From positions 179,464,556 through 179,528,555 of the forward strand of contig CP136067.1 in the NCBI GenBank assembly GCA_032622095.1: a stretch of 64,000 nucleotides of DNA, read 5' to 3'. The stretch is from Siphonodentalium dalli (Eukaryota; Mollusca; Scaphopoda; Gadilida; Siphonodentaliidae). Positions 38,389 to 47,930 of this stretch are shown piece by piece. Made by a program: the position numbers and the translations under genes. Below the pieces are notes generated by a model. It did not search any database. It was not told where the DNA came from and worked only from the letters and a program-made list of their open reading frames with translations. Position 1 is the first letter of the stretch, and the number at the start of each line of letters is the position of its first letter.

Positions 38389-39041
38389 GGGGACGTTTTA
38401 GATTCGGTTTAAGCTATAGCAATGTCTCATCACCTCATCAAATTTGGGCACAATCGATCTAGAATGGTACATGTGTGGGTCTAAGATATGAAAGTTCGAA
38501 ATTTTAAGTACGGCGATACTCAACATTGGTGGAACATAAAGTAACAATTTAGTTGACAAGAGTTTAAATTTCCCTTTATTCGTTATTGGCACTGAGTTAG
38601 TTCCATATCAATTGGATTCAAACAGTTAGTTTAAACTAATGTTTAACATTTGCAAACAAGTCTATCATTAAATAGGGAAGACGTTCTAATTCTAATGGAA
38701 TGATATTTCTAATTATCCCAGCAAATGTTGCATATATGGGGTAGACTTGTTCCCAAAATTTAGAAAGTAATTGATATTATGGGGCATGCATATCTTTGCC
38801 TATATGTTGAGTTCTTCGTCGATTTTAAGGCGTTACCGTATGTATGCATGCATGGATCTGTGTGTGTCATTATTTGATGTATTGGATGTCTTAACTAAAG
38901 ATGAATGAGTTATATATATGTGTGTATATATGTATATATGGATGGACATGCGAGTAGACGTTATGACTGCGTGTGCATATGGATAAATCTAGGGGTTTAT
39001 TTTATGCATATCTAATTTTCTCTTTATTTTTCTCTTTTCAG

Positions 39042-39545
39042 AAAAGGAAAGCGCGGCAATCAATGGGATAAGATGAAAAGAATAAAATTGGAAAAAATAA
39101 ACGCGGAAACGGACACGACAGTGAAAATGCGGAGCCAGATGTGGCTGGGCCAGTAACACCGGGGTCACAGTCAGGTGTGCTCAGCAAGCAACTTTCATGG
39201 GGGCCCTTTAAGAGAGCGATCTGTAACCGCGGGATCATCACAGCAAGGAGCGTGCTTTTTCAACAAGGAAGGCACGATGGTTATTCAATACCAGCAACAA
39301 CCCCCTTAAAAGGAACTGGATACTTGAAAGACATAAAAACTTTTTTCGATCTGATTGCTAAAGGAAAATTCCCGATGGAGAACATTTCATTCCGTGTATT
39401 TATCGAGAGAGTTCGGTGGTTTTCCCTAAATTCAACCACGCAAATGAGATACTCCGCGGAGACAACGGCATTCTGGAAAACAGGATACAGGCTTTTTGGA
39501 GAGAAAAATCAACTTGCTTATAAACATATAAACAAGGCGACATAA
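39042..39545 (+). pseudogene. Exon-like ORF inside the inverted-repeat unit, unrecognised protein
   Basis: A textbook acceptor (ttatttttctcttttcag, AG at 39040-39041) opens a frame in phase 0: KRKARQSMG, a TAA at 39069-39071, then DEKNKIGKNKRGNGHDSENA, later SWGPFKRAICNRGIITARSV and IKTFFDLIAKGKFPMENISF, RVFIERVRWFSLNSTTQMRY. It ends at the TAA 39543-39545. The N-terminus is Lys/Arg-rich and NLS-like. The Phe/Trp-rich C-terminal half looks like a folded domain and the phrasing seems familiar from uncharacterised invertebrate proteins, but I cannot name it. The single nonsense codon suggests recent decay. Its position at the centre of a unit with long TIRs suggests it is the element's own gene (transposase-associated or accessory). 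No DDE triad is visible. Confidence 0.5.
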
Positions 39546-39682
39546 CTGATAGATGTCGCAACCAATCACCACGGATTATATTTAAAGCAATTGATTTATT
39601 CGCCACTCACCATTAGGCCAAACAGATTTTGGCATTTTATAATGTAATTGTTCAGCTACTGTACAAGTTCGGAAAATTGCAT

Positions 39683-39977
39683 TTAAAGTGATATGAAACA
39701 CTCCGGTAGGGTGATAACATAGAAATGGAGAACAATCTTGTTCAAAGTAGTTATGTTTACAAATATTATATGTATATTGACAACACATATCGTCATTCTT
39801 ATATTAAAATATTTACAATTTAGCGTAGTTCTGACAATGTTTTCTATGGAGCGGTACGGTTGATTTGCTTGAAGTTTCGGTTATGTTAGTAGAATGATAC
39901 ATCCCTCCAGTTGGCATAGCACATTAATGCTAACTTATCAGTTTCACGCACCGAATAAGTACACAATATGTCTTTAA
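39683..39977 (+). mobile_element. MITE family C, copy 2 (nested)
   Basis: Starts TTAA-AGTGATATGAAACACTCC and ends ATATGTCT-TTAA. It is homologous to 20407-20772, with a deletion of about 70 bp. It lies inside the inverted-repeat unit, which itself lies inside the 5.9 kb element, so it is a third-level insertion. Confidence 0.7.
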
Positions 39978-40209
39978 ACTGACGTATCCCAATAGGTTTA
40001 AGAACATTCTACAAAAACGCCATATTCTGACCTGGACATCATGAAATTTGTTCTATATTTTACACTAACTTTGAGTATCGACGTATATAGTTGAAGTTTC
40101 GTACTTTCCTATTATAGATCCACATATTTACCCTTCTAGATCAACTTTGTCGTTATTTTGGGAATGGTGAGGCATTTCGGGTGCCCGATGCTCTGTATGA
40201 AGCGTTTAT

Positions 40210-40756
40210 CGACATATACCCGATATAACTTACCATATAAAGAAAATTTGGCACTGGTAGCCCTCGTTGGCATTCACTGGTAGTTCGCCGTGCCATTTTC
40301 TGTGATCACCGTCCCTCGTTTCGATTTATTTTCGTGTATTTCCAACTAATACACGCCAGTGATTTCGATGTGCACGTTTTTCCAATAGATTCCGCTGTCG
40401 GAATTTTATAAAAAAATCCGCAAGTTATGCTCAGGAATTAAACAAAATGCACTAGAATACCGATTAGGGCAAAATTTGACCTCCACCCTACGAGTTTGTA
40501 CACCCTATTTTTCTGCTTTAAACAAAGGCCAGATCGCCAAGAGTCGAACTGAACATCACCAGGTGACCCCTCCACTGGGTAAATGTAAAATAGATCGCGC
40601 ATACCTTTCCATTGTCTTTTGTCATGTTATTTAGCCGTCCAGTTCTAATTATGGTACTATCATATCGCTTAAAAACACTGGTATTCTCCTGTACAGCACT
40701 GGTATTCTGACGTTCACACTGGTATTCCGCGAGCCGATTGGACAGTGTGATATATG
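40210..40756 (-). repeat. Right arm of internal ~545-bp inverted repeat
   Basis: Reverse complement of 37847-38388, ending gtgtgatatatg. It has a 5-base insertion (tgtcc) near the outer end relative to the left arm. The arms flank an 1,821-bp centre. Confidence 0.9.
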
Positions 40757-41872
40757 CTGCATCAATAAATGTTTGGAACAGTACCTTCGTTGTACAATGC
40801 ACATGTCCTGGATTCAATACAGAACTGTGTATTTACCGATCCCCACATGTGAAGCTATAGAGACCAAGTCACATAAGAGATTTGTCGCTAAACGAGCATT
40901 CTTTAATTTTTTGAACATGACAAAATGCCCGACTTACATGTATCTGAACATTTTCCTTCTTGGTGCACCTAGCGGCTTTGTAATTTTTGTAAAGTTGACT
41001 TGTTCATTCGAAAATTTCACCACTTACCCTACCATAACATGAGTTATTTTAGTCATATTCTGATTAGCAGGTAGGCCCTACATATAAAGATGTCCTCGAA
41101 AAATTATTGACCGTTTAGTTACTTTTATAAATGTGTTTGTATGAAAGTATTAGTTAAAATTCTTTATGGTTATCTGAAACTGAAAGTAATGAGCAACACT
41201 TAAAAAAAAAAGAGGGATGGATGCCAGAATATTGCAGTAAAAACGTATACATACATAAAATAGTAGAACATTGGGTTGGTTGGTCCCGAAAGTAGCCAAA
41301 ATAAAAAAATAACCTATAGGTATACGCTGATTTATGACCCCCTACCCCTGATCCCCCGGTTCGGATGCCAACTTGCCGGTATATTATTATAACATGGGGT
41401 GTTTTGTTGCGGTAGTATTTTTAATTGGGTAAACTGGTGTGTGCATAATTCAAATGAGTTAAGAATTAATAGGAAATAAATGTCATAGAATTGTAATATC
41501 TGGAGGCAAATCTTGACTGCGTGAGGGAATTATATTTTAGATAACTAGATTTTAATCACAAATAAATAAATCATTATAGAATATCATTTTCACCGTTTAT
41601 AGATATATATATACCTGGATGTCAAAATATGGAATTATGCTCAAAACAAAATATTAAGTTTCATATGTGGAGTTAATTTCTAAGGCGACCATTCCCCACC
41701 ATCGATACCACAACGCAACTGAGAATAAGACAGGTTGACCATAAGAAAATACCGATGCATTGTGAGTCGGCTGCTAGTTAGGCGTACAGACAGACGGAAG
41801 GAAAGTTGGATAGGTGGAAAATTTAAATCATGTAATGTGTGGTGCACAGATATGGAAAATAAACCTGTACAG
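40757..41872. other. Interior of the 5.9 kb element, no clear gene
   Basis: An 89-codon plus frame at 40773-41042 (starting MEQYLRCTMHMSWIQY) is Cys/Phe-rich with a possible membrane-like segment but no recognised domain. Nothing else was seen. Confidence 0.35.
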
Positions 41873-42453
41873 TATCACGGGGGGGGGGGGACTGCGACGT
41901 GAGGATCGGTGGCATTCCGATAAAGAGACGGTGGAATTCCGATATAGAGACGGTGGAAATCCGATAAACGAGACGGTTCGCTTTCGGCGACAAACGAGAT
42001 TTTCTTCGTGTTTGGGCATTCAAACGGAATTGCCGTGACAAATCATGTTTCACATCATCATATCGTTATTTAAGTTACTAATATATCCATCAAAATCGAG
42101 ACGCTACAGTGACTGAAACCAAGAGGATAGCCATTTAAGAGTCACGCGACGGTTAGTTTTCCGATAAAAGACACGCGACGGTTCGTTTTTATCGGAAAAC
42201 GAATCGTCGCGTGACTTTTAAATGGCGATTCTATTAGTTCTACTCAATGTAGCGTCTATATTTTGATGGATATTAGTAACTAAAATAACTATATGATGAT
42301 ATGAAACCTGATTTGTCACGGCAATTTCGTTTGAATGCCCAAACACGAAGAAAATCTCGTTTGTCGCCGAAAGCGAACCGTCTCGTTTATCGGATTTCCA
42401 CCGTCTCTTTATCGGAATGCCACAGATCCTCACGTCGCAGTTCTCCCCCGTCA
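41873..42453. mobile_element. Foldback element, ~580-bp near-perfect palindrome
   Basis: The left arm (from CACGGGGG... and ctgcgacgtgaggatc) and the right arm (gatcctcacgtcgcag...CCCCCGTCAG) are inverted copies over roughly 250-280 bp. The centre at about 42160-42200 pairs acgcgacggttcg with cgaatcgtcgcgt. The left arm holds three copies of a ~22-bp unit (TTCCGATAAAGAGACGGTGG) and the right arm two. A 12-G run sits at the left tip. It has no coding capacity. It could be an MITE/foldback transposon, and it would extrude a cruciform or be transcribed into a long hairpin RNA. Confidence 0.9.
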
Positions 42454-42670
42454 GTATAGCAATATACGATTCGACATTACTTTATTTTCCACAGCTGGCT
42501 CCAAATAAAAGAGTCTTAATCTCGTAGCCTTGAGGTCGTGTGATTCATATGCGTATTCATGTCTATAGCGAGCGTGACATTCATTAGAAAACGACTTCTC
42601 GTGAGCACAAGTTAATGAAATTTCAATTGCTGGTCTCACAATCCCCGTTGTCATAGTCGACTACTCGGCG

Positions 42671-42925
42671 TTGTCAATTGAGTGCGATGATACCCCCACA
42701 AATATGGACACAGCGCCATCAATCACAGAACTGATGTTAACATCAGTTGTGAAAACTCAACCAAAGACGTATGGCTATGTTATTATTAGGTTTCCACTCA
42801 ATTTTATAGGACATTATATATATTTTCTCAACTCTAAAGACGAATTTCACACAGTGATGTGTGTAAATCCTAAACAACTGGTCTATTTGTGTCAAAGATT
42901 ATGTACTGTTTTGCTAACTGTCTAG
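42671..42925 (+). CDS. 84-codon open frame near the right end of the 5.9 kb element, unknown
   Basis: An ATG-started frame follows the foldback: an acidic, Thr/Asp-rich start (MSIECDDTPTNMDTAPSITE), then hydrophobic TYGYVIIRFPLNFIGHYIYF and a Cys-containing end. No domain was recognised and codon content does not clearly exceed background, so it may be chance. Listed because it is the only open frame in the right third of the element. Confidence 0.15.
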   Translation: MSIECDDTPTNMDTAPSITELMLTSVVKTQPKTYGYVIIRFPLNFIGHYIYFLNSKDEFHTVMCVNPKQLVYLCQRLCTVLLTV

Positions 42926-43153
42926 TGCTGAACTCTCTACCGATTATCGATTCGAAGATCGCCGTACCTAATAGAAATATAATATGTGGTACATAACTGT
43001 CTATATTTCTGGAATTATTCATTTCTTAATGTTTTTTTCGTGTTTATCGCATCAGCCTGGTGGCAGAATCGTTAAATTGCCGCAGCACCGTGGTTGTCAA
43101 GCCGCAGAATCGTGGAATTGGTCGTAGAATCGTCGAAACGATTGTGCCGTGTG

Positions 43154-43280
43154 AATATACTATTTACGCGCTGATTATGTTTGGCATATTAGCAGAACTA
43201 TATATATTTTAATATTCCTTATTGATGGCGATTTGAACAGATATAAATATTTCTTCAACGAACACCGCCCGTGCCTTTAA
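43154..43280 (+). mobile_element. MITE family A, copy 3, right part
   Basis: Resumes the MITE broken at 37255, beginning with the duplicated AATAT and running to CCGTGCCT-TTAA. Confidence 0.9.
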
Positions 43281-44033
43281 GCCATGTGCATAGTTACTAT
43301 CACTCCTTTACGGTAATTCCTTAATATATTTACTAAGCGAACAGAGCCATATATATCGAACACAATTTGTGTAATTTCATATCTTAAGTTTGTAAAGTCC
43401 CACTAGAACCAAAGAATTATTTTGCGCAATTGTGTGGTTCTCCGATTATTTATCAACACAAATGTTTAAACGCACACGAACAAAAACACGCATGGCACTC
43501 ACCAGTCAAGTCAAACAAGAGTTCTAATTGGCTGCCATTTTGCTGAGTAGCATGCGAAAATCGTCGACAAGAACAACCGCTCTAAATTTCCGCAACATAT
43601 CCTCCCGAAATACGCACATAATCGATAATATGAAATAGGTATATAATGTGATTATTTGATTCTGAAATAAGCAGATAATGGACTTATAACCCGTTATTTC
43701 GTTTTATGGCGCGGACCACAGTGGAAACACCTGTTAAATAGCGTACACCTGAACAGTCGTGAATTGGCTTATGTGTCTCATTGTCCGTACATAAACTTCT
43801 TAGATCGGGTCCAATTCATGGAAATCAAATGAATAGCACCCGCTAACTTATATTTTTGAGGTCATCGGGTGTGAATCTTGGACATTAAAGGACATCAAAA
43901 CTAAGATGGATTCCAACGAAGATCGTTTTATCGTGACAAGAGAGGGAGTATTCACTAGAAGTGGAGAAAGTCATCGAAAGGAAAGAGGAAGGGAAGTCCG
44001 GAAACAGAGAAATTTGATCTAAAAAATAATTTT
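43281..44033. other. No gene seen
   Basis: Unique AT-rich sequence with no recognised motif. It leads into the LINE-associated frame. Confidence 0.4.
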
Positions 44034-44294
44034 ATGACACAGACAACAAATCAGTATGAACGTTCTGCGACTCAGTTAGATGCCATGAACACAGCGACTC
44101 AGTTAGATGCCATGAACACAGCGACTCAGTTAGATGCCATGAACACAGCGACTCAGTTAGATGCCATGAACACAGCGATGAAGATATGCAGAAACTCAAC
44201 GGACACAAGTTCTTTACATAGTGGTTTGATTATGTTTAGTGAGCATCTTTTGCAATTTTCAGGTGTTATTAGTAGAACAATTTCAGATATGTAA
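44034..44294 (+). CDS. 86-codon frame with four ATQLDAMNT repeats, possible LINE ORF1 remnant
   Basis: The frame begins MTQTTNQYERS. Four in-frame 27-bp repeats follow (44069-44176), each giving ATQLDAMNT, and then a unique tail (AMKICRNSTDTSSLHSGLIM). The repeats are identical at the DNA level, so the expansion is recent. It lies 445 bp upstream of a LINE endonuclease start on the same strand, the place for ORF1, but it lacks a zinc knuckle, RRM or coiled coil of normal length. Alternatively it is a chance frame over a minisatellite. Confidence 0.3.
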   Translation: MTQTTNQYERSATQLDAMNTATQLDAMNTATQLDAMNTATQLDAMNTAMKICRNSTDTSSLHSGLIMFSEHLLQFSGVISRTISDM

Positions 44295-44430
44295 TGCAAA
44301 TGCTATATAAGCGAACAACGCTGAGATATTTAAAAATAATACTAATGACCATTGAGATATTTTTCATGGGTTATAATCTCTTTTACTTTTAATGTTGTTT
44401 TCAACTAGGCCTAGACATGGTACTACTGTA

Positions 44431-44476
44431 TTTACACAAAAACTATTTATTTAATTTCAAAGCAGTTTTTGTGTAA
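44431..44476. repeat. Hairpin with 14-bp perfect arms
   Basis: TTTACACAAAAACT and AGTTTTTGTGTAAA flank an 18-base loop, between the repeat frame and the LINE start. Confidence 0.8.
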
Positions 44477-44738
44477 ATTCTAGCTAATAGAATCGAGCGG
44501 TTTTAATTGGTCATTTTGATCAGATACATCATGTTTGTATATCCGGGATTGTATATTAATTATAGTCTGGGTTAGAAAGATATAAAATGCTGCACGTAGG
44601 CCTATAATGCTATATATAGATATATATTCTCGAGATTGCGAGAACATAATCCATTGTCCTCGGCTCTTTGCCCATGTACCGGTACTATGTGTTCCTGGAA
44701 TTGTATTCGATGACCTACGATCCTATATTTAAAACAAA

Positions 44739-46324
44739 ATGAATTTTGAAAGCGAACTACACGATACGAAATATATTTGCTATACTGTTTGGAATATTCA
44801 GGGACTCACAAAGAAGGTGAATGAACATGATTTTATTAAGCTGATAAATCGTTATGATTTTATTACTTTAACAGAAACCTGAAATCATTACTTTAACAGA
44901 AACCTGGCATAACGATATCGCGAACATCCAAATTCCAGAATATCATTATTTAGACGTTTTCAGTAAAGAAAAGAATGCGAGAGGGGGGATTGCCTTTTAT
45001 TGTCGTTCCATATATAAAAACTATATCAAGACAGTAAAGCGCATGCATGGCACGACGTTGTGGTTTGAATTTGAAGGAAAAATGTTCGGATTAGAAACAA
45101 ACATCGTGTTCATTTCTGTGTATATACCTCCAATCAATTCAAGTATTTGGAAAACAGGAGACAAACGTGAGAACATTTTTAGTGATCTCGCGAGCGATCT
45201 TGGGAAGTTGAAATCGGACCAGCTGATTATTCTTGGGGGGGGGGGGGGGGGATTTCAATGCTAGAACCGGAGGCAGACCGGATTTTGTTGCACACGATGA
45301 CGACAGACACATTTTAGTGCATGACAACTATATGCTTGATTCCGTGAAAGAAAGGGCTAGTCTCGATAAAGTCTGCAATGATTTTGGGAAACAGCTCCTC
45401 AATATTTGTAAATCAAGTGGCCTAAGAATAGTCAACGGCAGAAAACTTAGCGATTATCTAGGTAATTTAACCAGCTACCAATACAATGGAGCCAGCATAG
45501 TTGATTATGTAATAACAAATGAAAAGTATTTATACGATGTTACGTACTTTTGTGTAAAACCCCCATCATAATTCTCAGAACACATAAACAATCGTCCGAT
45601 TAGTCACTTACGTTTTGCTGATGATCTCGTTTTACTGTCTGAAACAGCCGAGGGTTTGCTAAATTCTTTGAATGAGTTGCACAAATATACTTATAATAAT
45701 AATCTAACGGTTAATTCAGACAAAACATAATGCATGATATTTAAGCCAAATAAACGGGAGTTGCATATGGATAATAAGTTTTATATAAATGGTGAGTCGT
45801 TAGAAGTAGTCGAAGAATATAAATACTTGGGTCTCATTTTCAGATGTGACGGTACAATGGAGAGAGCTGGTGAAAACTTGAGCGGGCGAGCTTCAAAGGC
45901 TATGTATTTCATGACGAATTCATTGAATTCACAGACAGAATTGTCTCTCAGTACTAAATGTAAATTGTTTGACAAATTAATAATGCCTATTCTGTTGTAT
46001 GATTGCGAAATATGGGCTGCTGAGTTGAAATTTCCGTTTGTCGATAACTACCCTCTTGAGCAGACACATTTAAAGTTCTGTAAAACTATACTACAACTCA
46101 ATAGAAAAGCGTCAAATCATGCTTCGAGGGCTGAACTAGGTCGATACCCCATAGCAATTAATGCCATCGTAAATAAGTTCAAATATCTAAATAAACTTCG
46201 TTTTGCACAACCGGGAAATATAATACATGATTCTTTCACAGAATCTCTATATGTAATCTTCCAACGTGGGACACACATCTTGCGAAAAGCGGTATCAATA
46301 TATCACAGTCTAATAAAACGATAG
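44739..46324 (+). pseudogene. LINE ORF2 remnant: APE-type endonuclease joined to RT C-terminus by internal deletion
   Basis: From ATG 44739 the frame reads MNFESELHDTKYICYTVWNI + QGLTKKVNEHDF, then ITLTET. A 25-bp duplication (44862-44886 / 44887-44911) puts a stop here. The second copy resumes TETWHNDIANIQIPEYHYLD and NARGGIAFYCRS (endonuclease core). A run of 17 G (45235-45251) breaks the frame at the LGGDFNAR motif. NGASIVDYVITNEKYLYDVT and FSEH (the SDH block) follow. The text then jumps straight to SHLRFADDLVLLSETAEGL, the RT FADD site, so fingers and palm N-terminus are deleted. The tail 45734-46324 is open for 196 codons (VEEYKYLGLIFRCDGTMERA; FDKLIMPILLYDCEIW), an I/Jockey-like ORF2 C-terminus. 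No RNase H or poly-A tail is visible. The copy is inactive. Confidence 0.8.
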
Positions 46325-46378
46325 GATTCAACGACAAACTTATAATCGAGAGACTAAAATCAGAACATGTAAATAGAG

Positions 46379-46521
46379 GATCTCACATGAGTTTCTATTT
46401 TATACGGAATTTATCAACCGAGTTCACTAAATTCGATTTGAGCCGAGGTTTACCGAGGCTCAAATAGAATTTAGTGGACGAGGTTGATAAATTACGTATA
46501 AAATAGAACGAGTTTGAGATA
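46379..46521. repeat. ~140-bp imperfect palindrome
   Basis: ctattttatacg...GAATTTATCAACC...TTTGAGCC pairs with GGCTCAAAT...GGTTGATAAATT...cgtataaaatag around a short centre (gaggtttaccga). It starts right after the LINE remnant. It could be the LINE 3' UTR, an MITE or a foldback. Confidence 0.85.
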
Positions 46522-46699
46522 CTTTTTATCACATGGTCATATAATCATTTAAATTTTATCGAAAACAACAATAATTAACAGACAGAGAACTTAGTTCCAA
46601 AGAGCAGCGTGACGTCATTGCACGCGACGATATTACACGTGTCTATTACGCTCGAATATTACATAGGAAAATAGTGCTAATCATGTGATAAATATATAT

Positions 46700-47118
46700 A
46701 TATTTCTACGTAATTTGGAGCGACTGATACGATAGGTCGATATATAAACGAACGTTTGATATACCGGCTTCATATGCTCCGAAAAACACTTGCCAAAGTC
46801 AGGGCCATTTTTCAGCCATTTTCATCTTTTTGCCAGAAGTCGGACAAACGCTCTTTATTGCTATCATATCAGGAATAAACTACTATGAAACGCTCTTTTC
46901 TGTGACATGTCGTGCAAATATCTGGTTTGTGTTTGGGACCCGAACACCGTATTCACAATTGTATTTTCATTACTTCAATGCGTCTGTTTTGGGTTACACA
47001 ATGCCGGTCGAAAGGTAGTTCAGATATGACATTGTATCGACCTATTTCGATACTGAGAAAAATTCAAAAGTGAATAATATTATGTGTATTTTGGAGCGCA
47101 AACCGCCATGTGGCTTTA
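46700..47118 (+). mobile_element. MITE family B, copy 2
   Basis: Collinear with the reverse complement of 61055-61475. Shared blocks are 'tctacgtaatttggagcgac', 'gccggcttcatatgct-like', 'gacatgtcgtgcaaat' and 'ctgagaaaaattcaaa'. It ends at CGCCATGTGGCT-TTAA (TTAA 47115-47118). The left end is not sharply defined. It has the same paired AAAGAGCG boxes (minus strand, about 46845 and 46890) as family A. Confidence 0.75.
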
Positions 47119-47449
47119 AGAGTGAACCAAATTACCAAACATTTGAACATTTTGTACGTATATGTATCCACAATTCGTAACTTAACTGAGTTTCAACAGT
47201 TCATTCGGGTCGGCATGCGTGGAAAATTATATTACAAGTCTCCGTGACGCTCCAAACCGGTAGCTGTAACTCAACTCACCTGTTGTTTAAATCATATTAT
47301 ATACACGTTATCTAACTGTTGTTCAAAATTTGAACAGTTTGACCAAATTTTGGCGGGGAAGGGGGGGGGGGGGCGCTGGACACTCCAAACCCAAAGCCAC
47401 ATCACGATTATAATTTCTGGCCTCATACCGCCACTGGGATTTCACTCAC
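47119..47449. other. Likely intron sequence; poly-G run
   Basis: No coding signal. A 13-G tract lies at 47361-47373, close to the donor of the 47.45 kb exon. Confidence 0.4.
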
Positions 47450-47545
47450 CCGATACTGGTTAACTTTCCGGCTAATCTCTCTGATTTTCTTCACAGCACC
47501 TCTGAACCGCTGCTTAGCTATTTTCAGAGTAACATGGTCCTTTTC
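47450..47545 (-). CDS. Candidate host exon, basic helical segment (32 codons)
   Basis: The donor CGG|GTGAGT (GT at 47449-47448) ends a frame reading EKDHVTLKIAKQRFRGAVKK + IREISRKVNQYR, a basic, probably helical stretch. Two acceptors are possible: cag at 47547-47546, which gives phase 0 and joins in frame to the exon at 47768-47930; or ctag at 47567-47566, preceded by a good pyrimidine tract and the branch-point-like tgactaac, which adds a residue and VVLVIQ in phase 1. With the longer form and an upstream G, the start (GVVLVIQEKD) would resemble the NGI(I/V) start of the Hv1 proton-channel coiled coil, but no S3/S4 exon was found to support that. Gene identity is open. Confidence 0.4.
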
Positions 47546-47767
47546 CTGTATTACGAGTACAACACCTAGAAAACGAAAAATATTTTAAAGTCATAGGTTA
47601 GTCAAATTACGCACTGTATTTTTGACAGACATATCGTCGTAAAGAACGATATGGTACTAGAATATGAACGGAAATGCACATAAAATGCATCTGCACCACA
47701 GCTAACGGCATGAGAAGCAAAATCTCTGTAGTTTCACAATGTAGTCCTGCATGCGAGTGACATTTAC

Positions 47768-47930
47768 CTTAAAATACCCATATAATTGATTCTTGCTATT
47801 TACAGACAAATCTGGTAGCATCCCTGCATGTGGAACTATGTGGTTTTTACTTCTCACGTACTGTAGATAGCTTTGGAACAGATGCATTCCATAAACATTT
47901 TTAATTCGTTTTCTGGCACATTGTGGCTTT
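47768..47930 (-). CDS. Candidate host exon (54 codons), unrecognised protein
   Basis: The acceptor gatacag (AG 47932-47931) and donor AAG|GTAAAT (GT 47767-47766) bound 163 bp. The frame reads KPQCARKRIKNVYGMHLFQS then YLQYVRSKNHIVPHAGMLPD and LSVNSKNQLYGYFK. It is free of stops, enters with one base of a split codon and leaves in phase 0, compatible with the 96-bp form of the next exon 222 bp downstream on the same strand. The P-x-A-G-x-L-P-D-L block followed by a charged helix faintly recalls the 'GTIPD' region of NEDD8-activating E1 regulatory subunits, but the match is too weak to name it. A short intron with a consensus branch point makes a real gene plausible. Confidence 0.4.

Larger units (their letters stand above)
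37256..43153. mobile_element. 5.9 kb DNA transposon-like element with TIRs and 5-bp TSD
   Basis: The element is flanked by AATAT on both sides (37251-37255 and 43154-43158). Its ends are inverted copies starting CACACGGCACAATCG. Aligning the broken MITE A with the intact copy 2 shows that exactly this segment was inserted. The TIRs extend about 80 bp (37256-37335 and 43060-43153). They carry repeats of ACGATTCTRCG, a likely transposase-binding iteron; the right TIR has one extra 12-bp unit. The interior has no recognised transposase, but includes an exon-like ORF (39042-39545), an 84-codon frame (42671-42925) of unknown content, a 2.9 kb inverted-repeat unit, a family C MITE and a foldback. 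CAC-starting termini with a 5-bp TSD are shared with Transib-type elements, but the ends do not match the CACWRTG consensus, so the superfamily is open. Confidence 0.85.

Noticed and set aside
47450-47565. Hv1 coiled-coil exon (GVVLVIQEKD... as the NGI-type start)
   Set aside because: Attractive by phase and position on the same strand as the Hv1 exon, but no S3 or S4 (RLWR) exon was found between the two, and a different exon just upstream joins in frame. Kept only as an alternative.
47768-47930. NEDD8-activating enzyme E1 regulatory subunit (NAE1) exon
   Set aside because: Only a faint PxAGxLPDL resemblance; this protein is strongly conserved in animals and a true exon should match far better.
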